From Candidatus Methanoprimaticola hominis (GTDB lineage Archaea > Thermoplasmatota > Thermoplasmata > Methanomassiliicoccales > Methanomethylophilaceae): a stretch of DNA of 10,096 nucleotides. The first letter of the stretch is position 1; each line of letters opens with the position of its first letter. This document shows, piece after piece, positions 1 through 6,355 of the stretch. The notes below the pieces were generated by a model. It was not told the origin of the DNA and ran no database searches. It saw nothing but the letters and a program-made list of their open reading frames with translations. The stretch spans positions 1 to 10,096 of the forward strand of contig LVVU01000091.1 of NCBI GenBank assembly GCA_006954465.1, read 5' to 3'. The position numbers and the translations under genes were made by a program.

Positions 1-23
1 GATTTCTTCCTCGGCCTTCCCAT
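1..23 (-). CDS. Possible 5' end of a gene running off the left edge (N-terminus MGRPRKK)
   Basis: Reading the minus strand, an ATG at 23-21 opens MGRPRKK before the window ends. Such a basic, glycine/proline N-terminus is common in small DNA-binding proteins, but seven residues cannot identify a family. A GGTGG motif lies five bases upstream of this ATG, resembling the site before the gene at 3005-3505. An AT box, TTAATTAA at 68-75, is placed to start a transcript near 46. A competing ATG at 36-34, in another frame, would give MGGTDGKAEEEI and is not excluded. Very tentative. Confidence 0.3.
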
Positions 24-52
24 CTGTACCACCCATCTTCGTTGGTACAGAT
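22..52. repeat. Inverted repeat ATCTGTACC / GGTACAGAT, 9-bp arms, 13-base spacer
   Basis: The left arm at 22-30 and right arm at 44-52 are perfect reverse complements. The repeat lies over the presumed start codon and promoter-proximal region of the left-edge gene. As RNA it would be a stem-loop whose 3' arm covers part of the ribosome binding site and the start codon. As DNA it would be a dyad suited to a dimeric repressor. Confidence 0.6.
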
Positions 53-67
53 AGATGTAGTTGCAGA

Positions 68-75
68 TTAATTAA
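68..75 (-). promoter_or_regulatory. Putative TATA box for the left-edge gene
   Basis: TTAATTAA stands in a short AT-rich stretch. On the minus strand it is roughly 25 bases before position 46, leaving a leader of about 10 or 23 bases depending on the ATG used. A second AT-rich candidate (GTTATACTA) is at 90-98. Confidence 0.3.
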
Positions 76-128
76 GTTATTTCAGAAACGTTATACTAGA
101 TTCGCCCCATGCTGGGCACACTGTAATG

Positions 129-153
129 GGAGGGGCCCCCGAGGGGGCCCTCC
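129..153. terminator. GC-rich hairpin downstream of the Mg2+ ATPase gene
   Basis: Arms 129-140 and 143-153 pair along 11 bp with one bulged G and a two-base GA turn. It begins six bases after the stop codon of the minus-strand ATPase gene, where a transcript-end structure is expected. No T-run follows on the minus strand, so it may stabilise or process the 3' end rather than act as a classical intrinsic terminator. Confidence 0.5.
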
Positions 154-158
154 GCGTT

Positions 159-2894
159 TCAACAGGCGAAGAAGCCCTGGGTCTTCAGCATGTGCCTCTT
201 GATGAGGTGGGAGCCGAAGAAGTAGACGGCGCCGATGAACGGCATCCACAGCAGGGCGTACAGCGGCACTCCGATGAGTTCGACGCCGCCGGCCTGGGAG
301 ATGGCCTCCCAGAGGCCTCCGGAGAAGGGCAGGAGGGTTCCCACCGCCAGTGCGACGATGGTGGTGACCACCAGGATCTTCGCGGAGCACGTCTGGAAGA
401 ACGGCAGCTTGTTGGTCCTCACGATGTGGATGGACCAGACCTGCATCCAGTACTGCTCGATGCACCACAGCGACTGGAACAGGATCGCCACGGGCACCAG
501 GCATTCGTAGTTCTCCAGCCTGACGCCGCTCAGGACCGCCTCGGCGGCTGTGTGGGTTCCGTCGGTGAAGCCGGGCACGCCGACCATCTCCACGGACACC
601 CCGTTGAGCACGACGAATATGAAGAACATCCACGACATGATATCGGTGACCACGCACATGGGTCCGTAGCGGACCATGACGGCCTTCAGATTCACCGGAT
701 CCCATTTCCTGGGCTCGCGGACGAACTCGTCCTCCACGATATCCCACGGGGTGAACAGGCAGGCGAAGTCGTTGATCAGGTTGAAGATCAGGATCATGAT
801 GGCGCCCATAGGCTCGAAGTTGAACAGCAGCGAGCCCAGAACGAGCGAGAACATGTATCCGAAGTTGATCGAACCGATCATCTTCACGTACTTGATCGAG
901 TTGACGTAGACCTTCCTTCCCTCGATCGCTCCGGTCTTCAGGACGTTGAGGTCCTTCTCCAGGAGGATCATGCTGGCGGTCTCCTTGGCGATATCGGTTC
1001 CGGTGTCGACGGATATGCTCACATCGGCGTTCCTCATGGCGAGGACGTCGTTGATTCCGTCTCCCATCAATCCCACGGTGTGACCGTTGGCCTTGAGGGC
1101 CACGACCACGCGGGACTTGTTGTCCGGGGTCAGGCTGGTGAACACGTGGATCCTCTCCACGGCCTCCTGGAGCTCGTCGTCGGACATCTCGTCGACGACG
1201 TCCCCGGTGAGGACCTCCTCCACGTCGATGCCGATCTGCTCGCAGACGTGCCTGGTGACATACTCGTTGTCCCCGGTGAGGATCTTGACATCTATGCCGT
1301 AGTCGGCCATTTCCGCGATTGCGGCCTTGGCCGAGGGCTTGACGGGATCCGTGAACACCACGTACCCGCACATGATCATGTCGAACTCGTCCTCGGAGGT
1401 GAATTCAGTCCTTCCGGAGGGGAGGTACTTGTATGCGACTCCGAGAACACGCATGCCCTTGGCGCTGTACCACTCGATCATTCCCATGATCTCGTTGATC
1501 TTCTTCTCGTCGAGGGGCTGGATCTCGCGGTTCTCATCGAGGTATGCGGAGGAGATGCCGAGCATCTCGGGGATCGCACCCTTGGTGATCATGATGTCGA
1601 CATCGTCCCCGCGACCGACGACGACGGTCGCCCTCCTCCTGTCGAAGTCGAAGGGGACGTCGCCCACGGACTGGTACGCCTCGACCTCCTCGGAATCGAG
1701 GAACTCGTCGGCGTACTCCTGCAGGGCCCAGTCGATCTGATTGGTGGCGGACCTGAGGTTCTTGGCGTTGAGAGCCGAGTACAGCTCCACCGTGTGGCTG
1801 GAGTTGCCGTACAGGTCGCTGCAGTCCTTGACCGAGATGCGGTTCTGGGTTAGGGTCCCGGTCTTGTCGGAGCAGAGGACGTCCATGGCGCCGAAGTTCT
1901 GGATGGCGGTCACGTCCTTGACGATGACCTTCTTCTTCGACATGTCGATGGCGCCCTTGGCCAGGTTGGTGGAGACGATGGTCGCCAGCATCTCCGGCAT
2001 CAGACCTATGGCCAATGTCAGAGCGTACTTGACGGCCTCGATGAAGTACCCCTCGGTCCCCTCGACATAGCCCTTGTAGACCATGATGAGGAACACTGGG
2101 GGAACCATCAGGAGCATGATCCTGACGAGGAGCTTCGTAATCGCTTTGGAGCCCTTGTCGTAAGTTGTGGAGGGCTTCTTCTTGCTGAGGGATTCGGCCA
2201 TTCCGCCGAACACCGTGTCGTCTCCGACGGCCACCACCACGGCGACGGCGGAACCACCGACCACGTTGGTGCCCATGAAGGCCATGTTGTCGCATGAAAG
2301 AACGTTCCCGTGGCAGTCCACGGGGGTGCTGTGCTTGCTCACAGGGTTGGACTCGCCGGTCAACGCGGACTGATCCACCTTGAGGTGGTTCGACTTGATT
2401 ATCCTGACATCCGCCGGGATCATGTCCCCGGTGTCGAGGATGACTATGTCTCCGACCACGATCTCCCTGGAGTCGACCTCCATCTCCGAGTCCTCGCGGA
2501 CTACGGTTATGATCGTGGTCACCATGCTCACCAGTTGAGCCGCGGCTTTGCTGCTGCGGGTCTCCTGGATGAAAGTCACCGTACCGCTGACCAGGATCAG
2601 GGTGGTGAGGATTACGAAGTAGATTATGTCCGGATCCAGGACCATCCACAGGATGTCAATGATCGCTAGGATTATGATGAAATAATTGACGAAAGCACGG
2701 TACAGCCTCTTAAGCACCTGGTGCTTGTTGTGGTTCGTTACCGTATTCTTCCCGTATTTGATACGGGACGTAGTGAGTTCTTCGTTGAAATGGCCCTCGA
2801 GCCTGCTGTCGTATTCTTTCAGCACATCGTCGGCATCCATCGATGCCGCGCGTCTGAGCCTTTGTTCAGGGGTATCCGTCGTACCTTTGACCAC
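159..2894 (-). CDS. mgtA: Mg2+-importing P-type ATPase (P3B, MgtA/MgtB-like)
   Basis: This membrane pump of 911 residues is about the length of bacterial MgtA and is predicted to couple ATP hydrolysis to Mg2+ uptake. In order it shows a cytoplasmic N-terminus, membrane segments near 67-110, the actuator TGES at 179-182, M3-M4 near 256-312 with a LMPEML motif at 298-303, and the phosphorylation motif DKTGTLT at 343-349 (Asp343). The nucleotide-domain KGA is at 438-440, TGDN at 540-543, and the hinge GDGIND at 611-616. A C-terminal block of membrane segments spans about 672-895. The M4 MPEML (TPEML in MgtA) and the M6 sequence near 703-720 favour the Mg2+ class over Ca2+ or heavy-metal pumps. 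The start is GTG: a TATA-like box lies about 25 bases upstream, so the mRNA appears leaderless, leaving no room for an Mg2+-sensing leader. A later ATG (residue 19) is possible. Family firm, exact ion inferred. Confidence 0.93.
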   Translation of the reverse strand: MVKGTTDTPEQRLRRAASMDADDVLKEYDSRLEGHFNEELTTSRIKYGKNTVTNHNKHQVLKRLYRAFVNYFIIILAIIDILWMVLDPDIIYFVILTTLILVSGTVTFIQETRSSKAAAQLVSMVTTIITVVREDSEMEVDSREIVVGDIVILDTGDMIPADVRIIKSNHLKVDQSALTGESNPVSKHSTPVDCHGNVLSCDNMAFMGTNVVGGSAVAVVVAVGDDTVFGGMAESLSKKKPSTTYDKGSKAITKLLVRIMLLMVPPVFLIMVYKGYVEGTEGYFIEAVKYALTLAIGLMPEMLATIVSTNLAKGAIDMSKKKVIVKDVTAIQNFGAMDVLCSDKTGTLTQNRISVKDCSDLYGNSSHTVELYSALNAKNLRSATNQIDWALQEYADEFLDSEEVEAYQSVGDVPFDFDRRRATVVVGRGDDVDIMITKGAIPEMLGISSAYLDENREIQPLDEKKINEIMGMIEWYSAKGMRVLGVAYKYLPSGRTEFTSEDEFDMIMCGYVVFTDPVKPSAKAAIAEMADYGIDVKILTGDNEYVTRHVCEQIGIDVEEVLTGDVVDEMSDDELQEAVERIHVFTSLTPDNKSRVVVALKANGHTVGLMGDGINDVLAMRNADVSISVDTGTDIAKETASMILLEKDLNVLKTGAIEGRKVYVNSIKYVKMIGSINFGYMFSLVLGSLLFNFEPMGAIMILIFNLINDFACLFTPWDIVEDEFVREPRKWDPVNLKAVMVRYGPMCVVTDIMSWMFFIFVVLNGVSVEMVGVPGFTDGTHTAAEAVLSGVRLENYECLVPVAILFQSLWCIEQYWMQVWSIHIVRTNKLPFFQTCSAKILVVTTIVALAVGTLLPFSGGLWEAISQAGGVELIGVPLYALLWMPFIGAVYFFGSHLIKRHMLKTQGFFAC

Positions 2895-2915
2895 GGGAGG
2901 GCATGGACCCCCCTA

Positions 2916-2922
2916 CTTAAAA
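2916..2922 (-). promoter_or_regulatory. TATA-like box of the Mg2+ ATPase gene
   Basis: On the minus strand this reads TTTTAAG, centred about 25 bases upstream of the GTG at 2894. That spacing puts the transcription start at or within a base or two of the start codon. Confidence 0.5.
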
Positions 2923-2952
2923 CCTGGCCCTCGGACCCTGGATGAATGGATG

Positions 2953-2972
2953 CCCGGGCCTGGCCGCCCGGG
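2953..2972. terminator. Hairpin CCCGGGC / GCCCGGG between two minus-strand genes
   Basis: Seven-bp arms at 2953-2959 and 2966-2972 with a six-base loop lie about 30 bases past the stop of the Lys/Glu-rich gene and upstream of the ATPase promoter. This is a plausible 3'-end structure for the former. No downstream T-run is present. Confidence 0.4.
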
Positions 2973-3004
2973 GCTGTATATGTAGTTTCTATGTCCGGAA
3001 GGAC

Positions 3005-3505
3005 TCATTCTTTCTTCTCGGAGGACTCCTCTGCAGGAGCCTCCTCGGAAGCGGGAGCGTCGACTGCCTCCTCTGCGGGGGTCTCGACGGGGGCGTCGGC
3101 GACGGGTTCCTCGACGAGAGCCTCGGAAGCCTCCTCGGCCATCTCCTTGGCCTCCTCCACCTTCTCGGAGGCGACGGCGACGGCCTTGAACTTCTTGGCC
3201 TCGGCCTTCTCGGCCTTCCTCTGCTCGCGCTCCTCCTCGCGGGCCTTCTTCTTCTCCCTGCGGTACATCTCCTTGTTCTTCTTGACATCCTCACGGAGCT
3301 TCTTCTTGGCCTCGGCCTGTTCCTCCTTCGGGAGCTTTTTAATCTCCTCCTTGCGCTTCTCGTTGGCGCGGCGGACCTTCCAGTACTCGTTGGAGGCGCG
3401 GTTCTTCTCCTCCTCCTCGGCCTGCTCCTTCTCTTTCGCGATCTTGGCATGCCTGGCTGTCGCCTTGGCATCGTCTCCGGACGTCTCAATGACCCTCTTG
3501 GACAT
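3005..3505 (-). CDS. Lys/Glu-rich coiled-coil protein with acidic Ala/Pro tail, function unknown
   Basis: I do not recognise this 166-residue protein. Residues about 18-100 are almost all Lys, Glu, Arg and Ala, suggesting a long charged helix or coiled coil. Residues 101-166 change to an acidic Ala/Glu/Pro/Val-rich, probably disordered tail. No signal peptide, membrane segment, cysteine or catalytic motif is visible. The ATG at 3505 is preferred because AGGTG stands six bases upstream and a TATA box about 25 bases before the inferred mRNA start gives a leader near 18 bases. An in-frame GTG nine bases earlier (3514) would destroy that spacing and would yield 169 residues. It appears to be a single-gene unit bounded by hairpins on both sides. 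The amino-acid bias makes database hits to other charged proteins unreliable; a nucleic-acid-associated or scaffold role is only a guess. Confidence 0.75.
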   Translation of the reverse strand: MSKRVIETSGDDAKATARHAKIAKEKEQAEEEEKNRASNEYWKVRRANEKRKEEIKKLPKEEQAEAKKKLREDVKKNKEMYRREKKKAREEEREQRKAEKAEAKKFKAVAVASEKVEEAKEMAEEASEALVEEPVADAPVETPAEEAVDAPASEEAPAEESSEKKE

Positions 3506-3511
3506 GATATC

Positions 3512-3516
3512 CACCT
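3512..3516 (-). promoter_or_regulatory. Ribosome binding site AGGTG deciding the start at 3505
   Basis: AGGTG on the minus strand matches the core of the archaeal anti-Shine-Dalgarno complement GGAGGTGA. It is six bases from the ATG, supporting 3505 rather than the GTG at 3514. Confidence 0.5.
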
Positions 3517-3545
3517 TCAGATTGGAACGGTCATCCCGAATGGGG

Positions 3546-3553
3546 TATATAAA
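3546..3553 (-). promoter_or_regulatory. TATA box TTTATATA for the Lys/Glu-rich gene
   Basis: A consensus-like archaeal TATA element on the minus strand predicts a transcript start near 3524, about 18 bases before the ATG. It lies just beyond the terminator-like hairpin of the superoxide reductase gene. Confidence 0.65.
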
Positions 3554-3559
3554 CTGGAA

Positions 3560-3597
3560 CAGAAAACGCCCCGGAGGACGGCGGATCGTCCCCGGGG
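3560..3597 (-). terminator. Intrinsic-terminator-like hairpin plus T-rich tract after desulfoferrodoxin
   Basis: Arms 3587-3597 and 3569-3580 pair over 11 bp with one bulged A and a six-base loop. On the minus strand the hairpin is followed by CGTTTTCTGTT. This is the best stem-plus-T-tract in the window and would end the superoxide reductase transcript just before the next promoter. Confidence 0.6.
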
Positions 3598-3605
3598 GTT
3601 TGGAC

Positions 3606-3629
3606 GACGGCCCCTCCGAGGAGGCCGTC
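3606..3629. repeat. Second GC-rich hairpin directly after the desulfoferrodoxin stop
   Basis: GACGGCC(CC)TCC at 3606-3617 pairs with GGAGGCCGTC at 3620-3629 around a GA turn, the same architecture as the hairpin at 129-153. It lies six bases past the stop codon and, with the hairpin at 3569-3597, makes a tandem 3' structure. Confidence 0.5.
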
Positions 3630-3634
3630 CAGGT

Positions 3635-4009
3635 TCACTGGTTGGATTTCCAGAGTCCGTGCTTGTTGCAGAACTCCCAGGCGACGATGTTCTCGGCATC
3701 GGTGACGAAACATGCCTCGGGAGAGTCTCCGGGCTTCAGGTACTTCCTCATGAGGACGCCGTCGGCGCAGATCTCGATGTACACGATGTAGTGGTCCTCG
3801 ACCATGGGGTGGGCGGCCTCCTTGCCGACGACGACCTTGACGTTGGATCCGTCCCTGATGATGTACGGGACGTGCTTCTCCGCGGAGGGGTCGGCGGTCT
3901 TGGCCTCGGCTGCCGCCATGGGCTGTCCGCAGCAGGAGGGGTTGCATCCTCCCTTGTACAGGAGCTCGACGGCAGTGCCGCATTTCTGACAGACGAATTT
4001 CTGAGTCAT
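3635..4009 (-). CDS. dfx: Desulfoferrodoxin (two-iron superoxide reductase)
   Basis: This small cytoplasmic protein (124 residues) reduces superoxide to hydrogen peroxide without releasing oxygen, a common anaerobe defence. The N-terminal desulforedoxin domain has the full Fe(Cys)4 ligand set: C7, C10, C26 and C27. The C-terminal domain carries the Fe(His)4Cys active-site set: H46 in EKHVP, H67 and H73 in HPMVEDH, and C114 and H117 in the hallmark CNKHGLW. K45 matches the lysine near the superoxide site. Both centres are intact and length is normal for the two-iron class. The ATG at 4009 has GAGG four bases upstream and a TATA box about 25 bases before the inferred mRNA start. The frame stays open far upstream, but that extension is antisense to the neighbouring gene and unlike the family. 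Rubredoxin or a flavoprotein would be expected as electron donor; no rubredoxin is seen nearby. Confidence 0.95.
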   Translation of the reverse strand: MTQKFVCQKCGTAVELLYKGGCNPSCCGQPMAAAEAKTADPSAEKHVPYIIRDGSNVKVVVGKEAAHPMVEDHYIVYIEICADGVLMRKYLKPGDSPEACFVTDAENIVAWEFCNKHGLWKSNQ

Positions 4010-4041
4010 CTTTCCTCGAAGAGTCTGACCGTCATCCCGAC

Positions 4042-4049
4042 TTTTTATA
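4042..4049 (-). promoter_or_regulatory. TATA box TATAAAAA for desulfoferrodoxin, possibly bidirectional
   Basis: On the minus strand the box predicts a transcript start near 4020 and an 11-base leader containing GAGG. On the plus strand the same bases read TTTTTATA and could start a transcript near 4071, upstream of the gene at 4118. A shared divergent element is therefore possible. Confidence 0.6.
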
Positions 4050-4117
4050 CCGTGCCCTCCGGAGCCCCGGAAGTAAGAACCGTTACGTTCATCAGACATG
4101 AGGATGGTCCCCGTGGC

Positions 4118-4759
4118 ATGATGATCCCGGCCGTCTTCGCCGAACGCCGCGACGATAAGCTCCTCGCATCCGTGCCCGATGAAGGGGCCGTCCTCCCCGC
4201 CCGCGAAGGGGACGTCCCGTTCCAGGAGATCACCGGCCTCCTCCCCCGCGGGGATTCCAGAGGGACGGCCGTTGTAGCGGATATGGACAGCCTCCGCTCC
4301 GGCGAATTCAGAGAGGGCGTGGTAAAGGGGATGAGGATACGCGGCTCCGACATCTGGTTCATGACCTGCATCCGGGATGCGGACGACCTCATGGACGCGT
4401 TCAACACAACCGCCGATCTGGTCATCGCCCCCATGCACCTGATCTCCGGCGAGGAGGATGCGAAGGACATCGTATCCGTATCGGACAGCGTGATACCTGC
4501 GGCGATCGTGTCGAAAGGAGGCGTCCTCCGCGGGGATTGGAGGGTCGCAGGGGTCCGCGAGGCCCTGATGAGGCTGGAATCGCTGGGATTCTACAGGATG
4601 TGCGTCCTGGACATGGACGGGACGGTCACCGACGGGGATTGGACGTGGATTGCAGACCAGTTCCCATCCACGGTGCCGTTCGTCTCCGATCCCTCCGTCG
4701 TCGAGGGATACGGATTCAAGGACGTCATCGCTCCGCTGCGTCCATCGTCTCAGCGATGA
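4118..4759 (+). CDS. Conserved-looking protein, possibly a distant HisA-like (COG1411-type) barrel
   Basis: I do not firmly recognise this protein of 213 residues. Strand-like segments alternate with helices: MIPAVF at the N-terminus, AVVADMDS (51-58), DIWFMTC (78-84), ADLVIAPMHLIS (99-110), PAAIVSKGG (127-135) and MCVLDMDGTVTDGDW (161-175). That periodicity, the IPAV opening and the late LDMDGTxTDGDW strand recall phosphoribosyl-formimino (HisA-related) barrels. The catalytic aspartate of HisA strand 1 is not evident, so enzymatic HisA function is unlikely. The start is uncertain: ATG at 4118 or 4121, or GTG at 4052, which would add 22 residues. The ribosome site is weak, with GAGG 14 bases away. 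The gene is divergent from desulfoferrodoxin and ends inside the opposite-strand flavoprotein gene, overlapping by 35 bases. Its coding reality is supported by length and GC-rich third positions; the function call is weak. Confidence 0.68.
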   Translation: MMIPAVFAERRDDKLLASVPDEGAVLPAREGDVPFQEITGLLPRGDSRGTAVVADMDSLRSGEFREGVVKGMRIRGSDIWFMTCIRDADDLMDAFNTTADLVIAPMHLISGEEDAKDIVSVSDSVIPAAIVSKGGVLRGDWRVAGVREALMRLESLGFYRMCVLDMDGTVTDGDWTWIADQFPSTVPFVSDPSVVEGYGFKDVIAPLRPSSQR

Positions 4760-5264
4760 ACGAGGCGACCTTCCCATCGATATCGCCGTCGAACATCTCG
4801 TCGGTACCCGATATCTCCAGGTGACCCAGCCATCTCATCCCGAGCATGGCGGAGAACGCTCTGAACACAGATACCGTGGGACGGAACTCGGGCTTCTCGC
4901 TGCCGCCGCACATCAGGCCCATGACCATGGACGGATGGGGGGATCCCCTGTCGAACCAGTAGGGCTGGAACCTGTCGATCGCCGCCTTTATCAGGGACGA
5001 GGGTCCGCTGAAGTGGATCGGCGTCGCGAGAACGAGTAGGTCCGCCTCCGAGAATGCAGCGTAGATCGGGGTCATGGCATCGTCGATGGCGCATTGGCCG
5101 TCCTTGCACAGTCCGCAGTTGCGGCAGTGGGACACGTCGTCTGTCACCGTGATGACAAGAGGATCGTAACCAAGGGCCTCCAGCTCCTTCGCGGCCGCCT
5201 TGCACATGGAATCGGTGACACCGTTCATGCGGGCGCTCCCGCAGAGTATGAGGGCCTTGCGCAT
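4725..5264 (-). CDS. Iron-sulfur flavoprotein / NADPH-dependent FMN reductase family protein
   Basis: This flavodoxin-fold protein of 179 residues should bind FMN and pass electrons. The FMN phosphate loop GSARMNGVT is at 9-17. A compact cysteine motif C47-X2-C50-X2-C53-X4-C58 follows, matching the CX2CX2CX4-7C pattern that binds a 4Fe-4S cluster in archaeal iron-sulfur flavoproteins (Isf). The segment 73-104 (ADLLVLATP through the SGPSSLIKAAIDR region to PYWF) is typical of NADPH-dependent FMN reductases. Isf proteins of methanogens are linked to electron transfer and oxygen or peroxide reduction, so proximity to the superoxide reductase is suggestive, though the genes are not co-transcribed. 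An AT box is centred about 24 bases upstream of the ATG, so the mRNA is probably leaderless; no ribosome site is visible. The 3' end overlaps the convergent gene ending at 4759. Partner and exact substrate are unknown. Confidence 0.88.
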   Translation of the reverse strand: MRKALILCGSARMNGVTDSMCKAAAKELEALGYDPLVITVTDDVSHCRNCGLCKDGQCAIDDAMTPIYAAFSEADLLVLATPIHFSGPSSLIKAAIDRFQPYWFDRGSPHPSMVMGLMCGGSEKPEFRPTVSVFRAFSAMLGMRWLGHLEISGTDEMFDGDIDGKVASFIAETMDAAER

Positions 5265-5284
5265 GCCCAGGTATCGATATCGGC

Positions 5285-5292
5285 TTAATAAT
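5285..5292. promoter_or_regulatory. AT box TTAATAAT shared by the divergent flavoprotein and egsA genes
   Basis: This is the only AT-rich box in the 53 bases between the two start codons. It is centred about 24 bases before the flavoprotein ATG (5264) and 30 bases before the egsA ATG (5318), so one element may serve both directions. A GGAAGGG at 5306-5312 could be an egsA ribosome site if transcription starts early enough to include it. Confidence 0.5.
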
Positions 5293-5317
5293 CCGTTTCC
5301 ATACAGGAAGGGATAAC

Positions 5318-6355
5318 ATGGAGTTCCAGAAGGTCAAGGCCATCGAGATGCCCAGGGATGTCGTCGCGGGGCACGGCGTCATCGACGACGTCCGCGACAT
5401 CTGCGAAGGGCTGCACTTCGCGGGTGCCGGGACGATCATCACCGGCGGGAAGACCGCGAAGGTCGCGGGGAGCCGCGTGAAGGACCTGATGGAAGGATAC
5501 GACATGGACGTCTGCATGGTCGGCGATGCGACCATCGAGAATGCCGAGCTGGCCGCCGAGCAGGCGAGGGAGTTCGGATCCTCATTCATACTCGCCGTGG
5601 GCGGAGGGAGCAAGATCGATCTCGCCAAGATCGTCTCCAACGAGCTGAGGATCCCGACCTCCGCATCCCATGACGGGATCGCGTCGAACCGCGCTTCGAT
5701 GAAATCCGCGGACGGTTCGAGGTCCATTGAATCGGCTTCCCCGATGGGTGTCATCGCGGACACGAGCGTCATCGTCGAGGCGCCGTACAGGCTCCTCGCA
5801 TCCGGATGCGCGGACGTCATCTCCAATCTCACGGCCGTGAAGGACTGGGATTTCGCCAGGAGGCTCAAAGGGGAGTCGTTCAGCCGTTCCGCCTACTCGT
5901 TCTCCATGTACGCTGCCGAGAGCATAGTCGACAACTCGAAGCTGATCAAGCCCGGGATGGAGGAGAGCGTCTGGATGGCGATCAAGCCGATCATCATGTC
6001 CGGCATCTCCATGATCATCGCCGGCAGCTCCAGACCGACCAGCGGCGCGGAGCACATGATCTCCCACATGCTCGACCTGAGATGCCAGGGAAGGGCGCTC
6101 CACGGGGAGCAGTGCGGGGTCGCGTCCATCATGACGATGTACCTCCACGGTGGCGACTGGGAGCAGATCCGCGATGCGCTGTCCGATATAGGCGCACCGA
6201 CCACCGCCCAGCAGCTGGGGATCCCCAGGGAGGAGATGATCTACGCCATGGCCCACGCCACCGAGATAAGATCGGACAGGTTCACCATCCTGGGGGACAA
6301 CGGGATAACCGAGGAAGTGGCGGAGAAGGTCGCGGAAGCCACGGGGGTGATCTGA
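5318..6355 (+). CDS. egsA: NAD(P)-dependent sn-glycerol-1-phosphate dehydrogenase
   Basis: This enzyme reduces dihydroxyacetone phosphate to sn-glycerol-1-phosphate (EC 1.1.1.261), which sets the stereochemistry of archaeal ether lipids. It belongs to the iron-containing alcohol dehydrogenase/dehydroquinate synthase-like superfamily and acts in the cytosol. Its 345 residues match the family. The nucleotide-binding GGGSKIDLAK is at 95-104. A conserved SHDGIASNRAS block at 117-127 follows. Likely metal ligands are D166 in SGCADVISN, a histidine in SGAEHMISH (H246 or H250) and H262 in ALHGEQ. The ATG at 5318 has GGAAGGG five bases upstream and starts the conserved MEFQKVKAIEMP segment. It is divergent from the flavoprotein gene and forms an operon with the following UPF0179 gene, whose ATG overlaps the egsA TGA by one base. 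No missing residue or truncation is seen. Confidence 0.96.
   Translation: MEFQKVKAIEMPRDVVAGHGVIDDVRDICEGLHFAGAGTIITGGKTAKVAGSRVKDLMEGYDMDVCMVGDATIENAELAAEQAREFGSSFILAVGGGSKIDLAKIVSNELRIPTSASHDGIASNRASMKSADGSRSIESASPMGVIADTSVIVEAPYRLLASGCADVISNLTAVKDWDFARRLKGESFSRSAYSFSMYAAESIVDNSKLIKPGMEESVWMAIKPIIMSGISMIIAGSSRPTSGAEHMISHMLDLRCQGRALHGEQCGVASIMTMYLHGGDWEQIRDALSDIGAPTTAQQLGIPREEMIYAMAHATEIRSDRFTILGDNGITEEVAEKVAEATGVI
6343..6352 (+). promoter_or_regulatory. Strong ribosome binding site GGGGTGATCT before UPF0179
   Basis: GGTGATCT lies inside the end of egsA, two bases before the UPF0179 ATG, and is close to a full match to the archaeal 16S tail complement (GGAGGTGATC). It indicates Shine-Dalgarno-dependent, coupled internal initiation. 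Confidence 0.55.

Noticed and set aside
126..1853. 575-residue plus-strand frame opposite the Mg2+ ATPase
   Set aside because: The minus-strand ATPase carries all family motifs; the opposite frame is His/Asp/Gly-rich, typical of a complement shadow.
2895..3004. Possible Mg2+-sensing leader upstream of the Mg2+ ATPase
   Set aside because: The TATA box spacing leaves no transcribed leader, and the hairpin at 2953-2972 lies upstream of the promoter.
2942..4051. Long plus-strand open frame upstream of the gene at 4118
   Set aside because: It is antisense to the Lys/Glu-rich gene and to desulfoferrodoxin; its Leu/Gly-rich product mirrors their GC-rich codons. Only the part from 4118 (or at most 4052) has independent support.
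4010..4777. In-frame upstream extension of desulfoferrodoxin
   Set aside because: No family similarity, antisense to another gene, and TATA plus ribosome site support the ATG at 4009.
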